From assembly GCA_045106295.1 (NCBI GenBank), contig JBGCEI010000086.1, positions 1-10,935 on the forward strand: a DNA stretch of 10,935 nt, given 5' to 3'. Shown here in pieces: positions 1 through 6,560 of this stretch; the stretch's first letter is position 1; every line of letters starts with the position of its first letter. The stretch is from WTJX01 sp045106295. GTDB lineage: Bacteria > Bacteroidota > Bacteroidia > Cytophagales > JAAEPT01. The notes below the pieces were generated by a model that did no database searches, was not told the DNA's origin, and saw only the letters and a list, made by a program, of their open reading frames with translations. A program made the position numbers and the translations under genes.

Positions 1-95
1 GTTCGACCCAATAGGTCTAATCCTAGAAATAAAAAACCTAAGAAATTATACCATCAAAACTACAAACCTTTATAGCTTAACTAAACGACATTGAC

Positions 96-1265
96 TTATA
101 ATTTCTTATTCTCGCAATAATGACTCAACGCATTCATGACACTGTATGCTGGAGAGTTATAATAATGACTCAGTACAATAATAGTTAAATCACGATCAGG
201 GAAATATTTTACACCTGTTTTAAAACCATCCCACAATCCACGGTGATACACCGCTTTATGTTTTTTGTTAGCATGTATCCGCATACCATACCCATAAGGT
301 AAATCTCTTTTACGGTTATCTTTAAATGGCGTAAACGCTTTTTGTACTAAAGAGTCAGCCACGAGTTTTCCAGTAGCATAATTATGGAACAGCCAATACA
401 AATCACGTGCATTAGTGTACAACCCTTTATCTCCTACTACACCATCAAAACGAGTTTCTAGGTATTTACATCTTCGCCTACCACAACTAGAAGTAGCATG
501 TAAATAGTTGGCTGGTAAATTAGAGATTCCACTATGGTATAGTCGAGGAGAGCTTAAGTTTAATGGTCCAAAGAAGTGCTGCTGTAAGAAGTCATCAAAA
601 CGCATTTGTGCCACCCGTTCAACTATGAGAGCCAATAACATATAATTTGTGTTCTTGTAGTCGAACCGCTTTCCTGGATGAAAAATAGGATTTAAATCTT
701 TCATAGCAAATAACTGCATGGCGGCATGATTGTCGCACTGAATATCAGTGTGTGGCCAATAACGGTCTACAATGTAAATGTATTCATTTAGCCCTGAAGT
801 ATGTGATAGTAAATGCTCTACCGTAATTCCTTCGTAATGCAATTCAGGGAGGAATTGAAGTATGTTATCTGTTAAGTTTATTTTTTTCTGCTCCACTAAT
901 TTTAAAACAGCCGCAGCAGTAAATACCTTCGAAACAGAAGCCAGTTGGTATGCATGAGCGGGAATAATAGTATCTTTTTTGTTAATATCAGCAAACCCTT
1001 TATACACTTCCGTGATCACGCGGTTTCCTTTTCCAATCAAAATAGCGCCTTCAAACCGTCTTAATAAGCGTTTCTTTTTTAATACGTCTTTAATTTCTTG
1101 TGTAACTTCGACAGACTGACTAAGTGTATCCAGAAAATCAGTTTTATGACTTATTTTCTGGATACCAGAGCGATGTAGGTAACTGTAGAATTTTCGTTTA
1201 AATGGAGCCTGCCAATACCCTACCAATAGGATGATTAGTAAAACAAAGAGTAACCTTATTTTCAC
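96..1265 (-). CDS. Membrane-anchored serine hydrolase, beta-lactamase/PBP-like (class C) family
   Basis: This is a 389-residue protein of the serine beta-lactamase-like family, which includes class C beta-lactamases, D-alanyl-D-alanine carboxypeptidases and esterases. Residues about 4-17 form a hydrophobic N-terminal segment with no lipobox, so it is probably a membrane anchor or uncleaved signal with the domain in the periplasm. Three active-site motifs are visible: SVSK at 110-113 (nucleophile S110, K113), YKN at 203-205, and HRG at 341-343 in the place of the KTG triad. HTSGL at 155-159 is also typical. The start codon is GTG; no upstream ATG exists in frame, and this start gives a sensible anchor. 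The gene lies 37 bp downstream of a glucosaminidase gene on the same strand, with no promoter seen between them, so co-transcription is likely. A cysteine pair (C261, C266) sits in a basic stretch. Substrate is unknown; a role in peptidoglycan or ester hydrolysis is inferred, and antibiotic resistance should not be assumed. Confidence 0.88.
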   Translation of the reverse strand: MKIRLLFVLLIILLVGYWQAPFKRKFYSYLHRSGIQKISHKTDFLDTLSQSVEVTQEIKDVLKKKRLLRRFEGAILIGKGNRVITEVYKGFADINKKDTIIPAHAYQLASVSKVFTAAAVLKLVEQKKINLTDNILQFLPELHYEGITVEHLLSHTSGLNEYIYIVDRYWPHTDIQCDNHAAMQLFAMKDLNPIFHPGKRFDYKNTNYMLLALIVERVAQMRFDDFLQQHFFGPLNLSSPRLYHSGISNLPANYLHATSSCGRRRCKYLETRFDGVVGDKGLYTNARDLYWLFHNYATGKLVADSLVQKAFTPFKDNRKRDLPYGYGMRIHANKKHKAVYHRGLWDGFKTGVKYFPDRDLTIIVLSHYYNSPAYSVMNALSHYCENKKL

Positions 1266-1302
1266 AGAAACTTGGTTTTATATAAAATAGTAGAGCTAAA
1301 TT

Positions 1303-2238
1303 TTACCAACTATCGACAAAACTCTTTTTTTCATAGAGCTCTTTTGTCAATTCAATAGCGCCCACATTATGCATGATCTTTATTACTTTTTTAGGCCAAG
1401 TTTCTCTAAAGTTAAATGAGTTTGGTCTACCACCAATTGTTTTGATAAAACGCTCGTTAAAAGCTTTATTAAATAAAATAGAAATTCCATGTTTCGCTAT
1501 TTCATCCGTTAATAGTTGCCTAGCTTCTCGGTAGGCGGAAATACGACTCCTTGTAGAGATAAATCGAGATACAAAATCTTTTACATTGGCTAAGTTAGCC
1601 TTCGTTAATTCATTAGGTCGTTTTGAAAAGTAGGTTAATTGATTTGTTGTTCCTGCAATATTGACTGGTCTATAATCTTGTTTTAAACAAGGAGGCCGTT
1701 GTTCCCACTTTATTTCGTGCTTTGCATATTGACTAAGATTAGTCGTGTCAAACAATACTTTCCCTGATTTAATATGTTTAGGTAAGTAAAGAGCAGGTAG
1801 TTCAGCTCTGTTTCCAGTAGCATTTAAACTCATGAAATTTCCCGTTATTAAACCAATGTAACCCTGTCCCCATCCAGATTCCAATGATAGAATAGCTAGA
1901 ATTGCTGCTGGTGGAACTTTGTTAGCTACACACAAATCTGTTACTGGTTTCGATAATCGTTGGTAAAGTTTCGTGACGTGAGCATATTTTCTAAACCTGA
2001 AAGAAGCAATCTTTTTACTGTTGGCTAATGGCGTATTTTGTAGTGCGACTTGTTCTGTAATACGCTCTGGTTCTTCTTCTTTTACTGGGTGAATAAACGA
2101 TTCTGGCTCTGTATAAGCTATCACTTTTAAGTGTGCTTCTTTAGTTGGCTCAGTAGCAAGAGGCTTGTTTTCAGTGCATCCTAATACTACCAAGAAGAGC
2201 ATAAAAAGGAAAGAACAGCTGCTAATTAACTTTTTCAT
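1303..2238 (-). CDS. Lipoprotein glucosaminidase (peptidoglycan hydrolase, FlgJ/LytG-like domain)
   Basis: A 311-residue exported lipoprotein. The signal peptide ends in the lipobox VLGC, so C21 should be acylated. Residues about 22-80 form a polar, Glu/Lys/Pro-rich linker. The glucosaminidase domain (PF01832 type) starts near residue 85; LSLESGWGQG at 118-126 carries the presumed catalytic glutamate E120, as in FlgJ and LytG. GNFMSLNA at 133-140 stands where relatives usually have GNYFGIKA, a mild deviation. The family cleaves the glycan strand next to N-acetylglucosamine in peptidoglycan. Residues about 225-311 are helical, without an assigned domain; no LysM repeat is seen. It is the first gene of a probable two-gene operon with the serine hydrolase downstream, transcribed from the promoter at 2243-2273. 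Family assignment is firm; the precise bond cleaved is inferred. Confidence 0.88.
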   Translation of the reverse strand: MKKLISSCSFLFMLFLVVLGCTENKPLATEPTKEAHLKVIAYTEPESFIHPVKEEEPERITEQVALQNTPLANSKKIASFRFRKYAHVTKLYQRLSKPVTDLCVANKVPPAAILAILSLESGWGQGYIGLITGNFMSLNATGNRAELPALYLPKHIKSGKVLFDTTNLSQYAKHEIKWEQRPPCLKQDYRPVNIAGTTNQLTYFSKRPNELTKANLANVKDFVSRFISTRSRISAYREARQLLTDEIAKHGISILFNKAFNERFIKTIGGRPNSFNFRETWPKKVIKIMHNVGAIELTKELYEKKSFVDSW

Positions 2239-2242
2239 AAAT

Positions 2243-2273
2243 CAAAATTAGTTTTTCACTCGTAGTATTCCAA
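2243..2273 (-). promoter_or_regulatory. Bacteroidota-type promoter for the glucosaminidase operon
   Basis: On the minus strand TAATTTTG (2243-2250) matches the -7 consensus TAnnTTTG. A TTG (2271-2273) lies upstream with a 20-bp spacer, matching the -33 element. The -7 box ends only 4 bp before the ATG at 2238, so transcription should begin at or next to the start codon, implying a leaderless or nearly leaderless mRNA. The motif match is seen in the sequence; the start site is inferred. Confidence 0.6.
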
Positions 2274-2336
2274 TGTATTCTATGCAAATTCACCGATATA
2301 TTAGGATATATAATAACCTATTGACTAGATTGTCGC

Positions 2337-3224
2337 ATGTCGAAATACAATGAACGCTTTTTAGGAGTCGCTTATGCCGTAGTCGGTATTTTTCTTTTTT
2401 CTGCCAAAGCTGTTCTGGTAAAATTAGCTTATAAAGCAGAAGCCACCAGCATGCATTTATTACTGTTTAGAATGTCGTTTGCACTTCCTTTCTACATAAT
2501 TATCACCTTATTTATTACACCAAAAAAAAAGAATGGGTTAACTAAAAAGCATTATGCTTGGCTACTATTTTTTGGTTTATGGGGTTACTACATAGCCAGT
2601 TTTCTTGATTTCATGGGGCTACAGTACATCAAAGCAGGTTTAGAGCGAATTATCTTGTTTGTATATCCTACTATGGTACTTATTCTTTCGAGTATTTTCT
2701 TAAAGAAAAACATTTCAAAAAATCAACTTTGGGCAATCATAATTACCTATATCGGTGTTTTCATTACATTTTGGGGAGAGTTAGATCTTCAAAGTGATTC
2801 TTTATACTTAGGAGCAGGCTTAATATTTTTAAGTGCTCTTACCTATGCCGCATACTTAGTGGGGAGTGACTGGCTAATCCCTTCTTTTGGTGTCATGAGA
2901 TTTACTTCTTATGCTATGATTATCGCCTGTTTAGCAGTAATCTCTCATTACCTACTAACTGACAGAAGTGATTTTATGATCTATGGTAATGAAGTATATT
3001 TCTACGGTTTTTTAATGGCAATGTTTTGCACCATTATTCCATCGTATTTAGTATCTGCATCTATTAAAAAATTGGGCGCCTCTACTTTTGCCGTTTTTGG
3101 AAGTTTAGGACCATTCTCAACTATTTTATTAGCGTATTTTTTTTTAGCGGAGACACTATCTTGGGTACAGGTAATAGGTGCTGTAATTGTTATTACAGGC
3201 GTATATATTGCTAATAAAAAGTAA
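2337..3224 (+). CDS. EamA/DMT-family inner-membrane transporter
   Basis: A 295-residue integral membrane protein with about ten hydrophobic helices arranged as two EamA repeats (about residues 8-144 and 156-293). This is the usual size and architecture of drug/metabolite transporter superfamily exporters such as RhaT/YdcZ-like and amino-acid exporters. The first repeat ends with the typical helix-loop around GLQYIKAGLERIILFVYP and the lysine-rich loop LKKNISKNQ; the second has the family-like run KLGASTFAVFGSLGPF. The ATG start leads straight into the first helix. It is a single-gene unit: the neighbour on the left diverges, the one on the right converges, and its stop codon lies inside a hairpin terminator. 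I found no clear TAnnTTTG box upstream in 2274-2336. Two 9-base homopolymers (A at 2522-2530, T at 3137-3145) lie in the frame. The substrate cannot be told from sequence; export of a small metabolite is inferred. Confidence 0.88.
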   Translation: MSKYNERFLGVAYAVVGIFLFSAKAVLVKLAYKAEATSMHLLLFRMSFALPFYIIITLFITPKKKNGLTKKHYAWLLFFGLWGYYIASFLDFMGLQYIKAGLERIILFVYPTMVLILSSIFLKKNISKNQLWAIIITYIGVFITFWGELDLQSDSLYLGAGLIFLSALTYAAYLVGSDWLIPSFGVMRFTSYAMIIACLAVISHYLLTDRSDFMIYGNEVYFYGFLMAMFCTIIPSYLVSASIKKLGASTFAVFGSLGPFSTILLAYFFLAETLSWVQVIGAVIVITGVYIANKK

Positions 3225-3244
3225 CTACTCCTTAGTTACTTTTT
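3216..3244. terminator. Bidirectional intrinsic terminator shared by converging genes
   Basis: A perfect 12-bp inverted repeat: AAAAAGTAACTA (3216-3227), loop CTCCT, then TAGTTACTTTTT (3233-3244). Each strand ends in a five-T run, so it should stop transcription from both sides. The hairpin contains the TAA of the transporter gene (3222-3224) and the TAA of the converging lipoprotein gene (3232-3234 on the minus strand). Confidence 0.85.
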
Positions 3245-3648
3245 ATTAATTCAACCTCTACTGTAGAAGAACTGAAAGTAAGCCTTTTTTCGTCAGCAAC
3301 AGAATAATTAACCACTTGAGGTTTTATATCACTAAAATTTACAATCGAGTTATCCGATATTTTTCTCCCAAGTTTAGGTTCAATGACAATGCTTTTATTT
3401 GCAATAGTGTAAAAATCACCTACTATACTATCAAAAGTAAGCGTTAAGCCTAGACTATCTACATCTCTCGTACTTACGACCAAAAAGTTATACTTGCCAT
3501 CTTCTGAAAAACTGTATTGTTGGATACTATTGGTCCAACTTCCGATAATAGCAGTATCTATTTCTTTATCAATAGCCTCTTCTTTTTTACATGAAAACAC
3601 CATCGTAGTTAATAGTAATAAGATAATATGTGCTCTTTTTGTACGCAT
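3232..3648 (-). CDS. Small lipoprotein with a lipocalin-like fold signature, possibly surface exposed
   Basis: A 138-residue predicted lipoprotein. The signal peptide ends VFSC, giving an acylated C20. The mature protein begins CKKEEAID; basic then acidic residues just after the cysteine resemble the lipoprotein export signal that sends lipoproteins to the cell surface in Bacteroidota, so surface exposure is possible but unproven. IIGSWTNSIQQYSFSEDGKY (about 34-53) resembles the opening of small Bacteroidota lipocalin-like domains (G-x-W followed by F-x-x-D-G-x-Y). The rest is strand-rich with alternating hydrophobic residues. It follows the outer-membrane protein gene in the arrangement TAATG, with one shared base, so translational coupling is likely and the two proteins may work together. 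Function is unknown. Confidence 0.75.
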   Translation of the reverse strand: MRTKRAHIILLLLTTMVFSCKKEEAIDKEIDTAIIGSWTNSIQQYSFSEDGKYNFLVVSTRDVDSLGLTLTFDSIVGDFYTIANKSIVIEPKLGRKISDNSIVNFSDIKPQVVNYSVADEKRLTFSSSTVEVELIKSN

Positions 3649-4277
3649 TAGAATTTATAACCAATAGATGGTGAAATATATAATGAGAAAAAAGGTTCGT
3701 TAGTTATAGTAGCAAACCCCAGTACTCCTCCTTCTAAATTAATCATCAAGTGCTTAGGAATAATCATATACTGATAGCCTACACCAAAACCACCTCCATA
3801 AGGTAATGTTTTTTTATCACTTGGGTTTGTGATAATGATATCGTTTTCTTTTTCTTCTGTCAGTGTACTGATAACAGTAAACGGTTTTTTATCTCGTCTA
3901 AAATATTCAATTGTATTATAGCTTAATAACCCATAGACAAAAAAACCATCAAATGTAGGGGTAAAATATTTTTTAAATACCAAGTCGATACCTGCTCCTT
4001 GACTCTTAACATCTGTTTGTGCTGCTTTTCGTAAAGGGTCATTGTCTAAAGGCGCTCCTATAGATACGAAAGCATGAAGACCCAGAGAAGTACTTTTTCC
4101 TAGCCCTCGTTCGGCTTCTACCCCAAATGTACTCCAAAAGAAAGAGGGTGACACACGAATAACAAAATGCTTTTTCTCTTTTTCTTCTTTTTCAAATATA
4201 GCAAGTACGTCGGCTTGCTTTTGGCAAAAAACTGTTGAAAGAGTGAGTAAGGTCGATATAATGAATAAAAAACGCAT
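3648..4277 (-). CDS. Outer-membrane beta-barrel-like protein
   Basis: A 209-residue exported protein of unknown function. Residues 1-18 form a signal peptide (MRFLFIISTLLTLSTVFC) with probable cleavage before Q19; phenylalanine just before the cysteine argues against a lipobox. A short charged Glu/Lys segment follows (about 28-37). The remainder alternates hydrophobic and polar residues in beta-strand style with glycine-rich turns (GGGFGVGYQY, about 161-170), and the chain ends SIGYKF; a C-terminal aromatic residue is typical of outer-membrane barrels. The size suggests an 8-strand barrel. It is the first gene of an operon with the small lipoprotein, and a TAnnTTTG box lies 10 bp upstream of its ATG. 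The barrel fold is inferred from composition and ends; I do not recognise a specific family. Confidence 0.75.
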   Translation of the reverse strand: MRFLFIISTLLTLSTVFCQKQADVLAIFEKEEKEKKHFVIRVSPSFFWSTFGVEAERGLGKSTSLGLHAFVSIGAPLDNDPLRKAAQTDVKSQGAGIDLVFKKYFTPTFDGFFVYGLLSYNTIEYFRRDKKPFTVISTLTEEKENDIIITNPSDKKTLPYGGGFGVGYQYMIIPKHLMINLEGGVLGFATITNEPFFSLYISPSIGYKF

Positions 4278-4287
4278 GACTATTTAT

Positions 4288-4295
4288 CAAAGATA
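4288..4295 (-). promoter_or_regulatory. -7 box for the outer-membrane protein/lipoprotein operon
   Basis: TATCTTTG on the minus strand matches TAnnTTTG and ends 10 bp before the ATG at 4277. No convincing TTG -33 element is seen at the normal distance, so this is a moderate call. It is back to back with the plus-strand box at 4312-4319. Confidence 0.5.
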
Positions 4296-4311
4296 CTAAT
4301 ATTTCTTTCAT

Positions 4312-4319
4312 TACTTTTG
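4312..4319 (+). promoter_or_regulatory. -7 box for the Kdo transferase-rsgA transcript
   Basis: TACTTTTG matches TAnnTTTG. Transcription would begin around 4324-4326. This places the TTG at 4317 inside the promoter rather than in the mRNA and supports the TTG at 4344 as the start codon. No clear -33 TTG is visible. Confidence 0.5.
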
Positions 4320-4343
4320 TTAATCATTTTAGTTAACACACTA

Positions 4344-5579
4344 TTGATTAATCTACTTTATCATATTACTCTCTTTTTAGCCAAAAGGTTTCTTGGTTTT
4401 TTATCTATTTTTAATTCAAAACAAAAAAAATGGATCAATGGTCAAAAAGGGTTATTAACTAACATACAAAATACACTAAATTCTTCTGATCAAATAATTT
4501 GGATTCATGCTGCCTCTTTAGGAGAATATGAGCAAGCAAGGCCTTTGATCACTCAGTTGCAGGAGCAAGTTCCAGAGTATAAGATTCTATTGACTATTTT
4601 TTCCCCTTCTGGTTATGAGCAAGCTGTTAAACATAAATCGACGAATTATTTATTTTATTTACCCCTAGATACTAAAAAAAATGTTCGCCAATTTATTCAA
4701 ATAGTCAATCCAACATTAGCAATCTTTGTCAAATACGAATTTTGGAGAAACTATTGTTTTGAATTGAGAGATAGAAATATTCCATTACTCTCTATTTCTA
4801 CACGAATCCATAAGGGGCAACCATTTTTTAAATGGTATAGCAAGCCTTTTGTAGAAGTACTAAAATGTTTTACTTACTTTTTTACCCAAGACGCTCAATC
4901 AGCCGATTTATTGATGCGACTTAGTTTTTTGAATGTTACCTATGCAGGAGACACTCGGTACGATAGAGTTATTGAATTGGCGAAATACAAAAAAGAAATT
5001 CCTCAAGTCAAAACATTTAAAGGAGAAGAAAGACTACTCGTATTAGGAAGTAGTTGGAAAGAAGACATTGAAGTGTTTTTAGCTTTTTTTAAAAATATAC
5101 CCAAAGGTTGGAAAGTGATTATTGCTCCACATGAAGTAGAGAACAATGCTGTTGAAAACCTTCAAAAACAACTACCTATTAAAAGCGGTCGGTGGACGTT
5201 GAATGAATTTAATGAACCGATTTTAATTTTAGATACTATTGGATTATTAGCCTCTCTTTATCAATACGCTGACCTTGCCTACATTGGCGGAGCATTTAAA
5301 ACAGGCTTACATAATATTTTTGAACCCGCTACTTATGGTGTTCCTATGATTTTTGGACCAAATTATCAAAAATTCTCAGAAGCATACGATATGTTAGATG
5401 CCGAAGCAGGTTTTACCATTTCGTCAAGCGAAGAGTTGAAGTCTTTATTACAAAAATTAATGACCAATACTACTTACAGAGAAGAAACGGGAAAGAGAGC
5501 GGCATATTTAATACAACAAAACAAAGGCGCTACTTCCTTAATTATGGATCATTGTTTAAGCTATTTAAATGGAAGATAA
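4344..5579 (+). CDS. waaA: 3-deoxy-D-manno-octulosonic acid (Kdo) transferase
   Basis: WaaA (also called KdtA; glycosyltransferase family 30) adds Kdo from CMP-Kdo to the lipid A precursor, the first inner-core step of LPS synthesis, at the cytoplasmic face of the inner membrane. Numbered from this start, a hydrophobic N-terminal anchor covers about residues 2-22. HAASLGE follows at 55-61, ending in the family's catalytic glutamate, then FVKYEFW (128-134), GDTRYDR (202-208), PHE (262-264) and the donor-binding run GGAFKTGLHNIFEPATYG (315-332). The length of 411 residues is normal. The frame extends upstream to a TTG at 4317, but that lies in the -7 box. Starting at the TTG at 4344 gives MINLLYH, which fits the usual short lead before the conserved LY. 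No in-frame ATG exists before the conserved motifs. The stop overlaps rsgA by 11 bp. Confidence 0.93.
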   Translation: MINLLYHITLFLAKRFLGFLSIFNSKQKKWINGQKGLLTNIQNTLNSSDQIIWIHAASLGEYEQARPLITQLQEQVPEYKILLTIFSPSGYEQAVKHKSTNYLFYLPLDTKKNVRQFIQIVNPTLAIFVKYEFWRNYCFELRDRNIPLLSISTRIHKGQPFFKWYSKPFVEVLKCFTYFFTQDAQSADLLMRLSFLNVTYAGDTRYDRVIELAKYKKEIPQVKTFKGEERLLVLGSSWKEDIEVFLAFFKNIPKGWKVIIAPHEVENNAVENLQKQLPIKSGRWTLNEFNEPILILDTIGLLASLYQYADLAYIGGAFKTGLHNIFEPATYGVPMIFGPNYQKFSEAYDMLDAEAGFTISSSEELKSLLQKLMTNTTYREETGKRAAYLIQQNKGATSLIMDHCLSYLNGR

Positions 5580-6510
5580 ACAAGAAGCATTAGTTCTTAA
5601 ATCCACTGGTTCTTGGTATAAAGTGCGGACACTAGAAGGGGCTTATTTTGACGCTAAGTTAAGAGGAAAACATAAAGTAAAAGGAATACGTTCCACCAAT
5701 CCAATAGCAGTAGGCGATAAGGTGCTATTTGAATTGGATCAATCTGGTGATGAAGAGATAGCCATCATTATTGACATTCAAAAGAGAGAGAATTACATCG
5801 CTAGAAAGTCTATTAATAAGTCTGCTAATTCTCACATTCTTGCGGCAAATGTAGATCAAGCAGTATTGGTAGCCACCATTCAAGAACCAGCTACTTCCTT
5901 GGGGTTTATTGACCGCTTTTTGGTAGTCTGCGAGTCATTTCGCATTCCTGCAATCATTGTCTTCAATAAGTCTGATCTCTTCACCGAAGGAGCTAAAGAG
6001 TATTTTAACCAAGTAAACAGTTTATACCATTCTATTGGATACACTAATTTTGCCGTTTCTGCCAAGCTTGGAGATGACATAAACAAGCTAAAAGAACTTT
6101 TAAAAGGTAAAAAAACATTATTATCAGGACATTCTGGCGTAGGAAAATCATCTTTGATAAATAAGATATATCCTGAAAAGGACTTGAAAATAGGAGACCT
6201 GTCTACACACCATAATAAAGGAAAGCACACCACTACCTTTGCAGAAATGCTTGAGCTAGAAGCAAACACCTATGTCATTGATTCGCCTGGAATACAAGAA
6301 CTAGGGTTAGTAGATATGGAACCCGAGACAATCTCTCATTATTTCCCTGAGATGAGAAAAGTACTTGGGGAATGTAAATTCAACAATTGTAGCCATATTC
6401 ATGAGCCTGGTTGTGTGATAAAAGAAGAAGTTGATAGTGGTAAGATCTACGAAACTAGGTATATGAATTACCTGAGCATGTATTCTGGTGAAGACTTTAA
6501 AGAAAGCTAA
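5569..6510 (+). CDS. rsgA: Ribosome small-subunit-dependent GTPase A
   Basis: RsgA (YjeQ/EngC) is a circularly permuted GTPase that binds the 30S subunit late in assembly and uses GTP hydrolysis to release maturation factors such as RbfA. The 313-residue chain has the full set of parts: an N-terminal OB-fold with STGSWYKV (12-19), then GTPase motifs in permuted order, G4 NKSD (133-136), G5 SAK (164-166), G1 GHSGVGKSS (187-195), the switch-I/G2 region HTTT (220-223) and G3 DSPG (238-241). A C-terminal zinc knuckle follows with C269, C274, H276 and C282 in the spacing C-x4-C-x-H-x5-C. Its ATG lies inside the end of waaA, so the two should be translated from one mRNA. Nothing appears missing; length and motifs are typical. 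Confidence 0.97.
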   Translation: MEDKQEALVLKSTGSWYKVRTLEGAYFDAKLRGKHKVKGIRSTNPIAVGDKVLFELDQSGDEEIAIIIDIQKRENYIARKSINKSANSHILAANVDQAVLVATIQEPATSLGFIDRFLVVCESFRIPAIIVFNKSDLFTEGAKEYFNQVNSLYHSIGYTNFAVSAKLGDDINKLKELLKGKKTLLSGHSGVGKSSLINKIYPEKDLKIGDLSTHHNKGKHTTTFAEMLELEANTYVIDSPGIQELGLVDMEPETISHYFPEMRKVLGECKFNNCSHIHEPGCVIKEEVDSGKIYETRYMNYLSMYSGEDFKES

Positions 6511-6523
6511 ATAAAAAAATGCG

Positions 6524-6531
6524 TACCTTTG
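6524..6531 (+). promoter_or_regulatory. -7 box for the M23 peptidase gene
   Basis: TACCTTTG, followed by C, is a strong match to TAnnTTTG in the 50-bp gap after rsgA. Transcription would start near 6536, giving a leader of about 25 nt before the ATG at 6561. Only a poor -33 candidate is visible, and some read-through from rsgA remains possible. Confidence 0.55.
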
Positions 6532-6560
6532 CATTCTTATTTTACTATGCATCAAGGTAA

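Noticed and set aside
1..95. Open plus-strand frames at the left edge, one reading to a TAG at 73-75 and another to a TGA at 92-94, which could be the tail of a converging gene.
   Set aside because: They are only 24 and 30 codons long, two frames are open at once and no family motif is visible. Chance openness cannot be excluded without the sequence to the left. No clear terminator hairpin is seen here either.
96..1265. Antibiotic-resistance beta-lactamase.
   Set aside because: The family also includes wall carboxypeptidases and esterases, and the HRG third motif and membrane anchor do not single out a lactamase.
5880..6269. Open frame on the minus strand inside rsgA.
   Set aside because: It lies opposite the conserved GTPase motifs of rsgA, has no recognisable domain and fits an antisense shadow.
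6307..6555. Open frame on the minus strand across the rsgA end and the M23 promoter.
   Set aside because: It opposes the rsgA zinc knuckle and has no start context or family resemblance.
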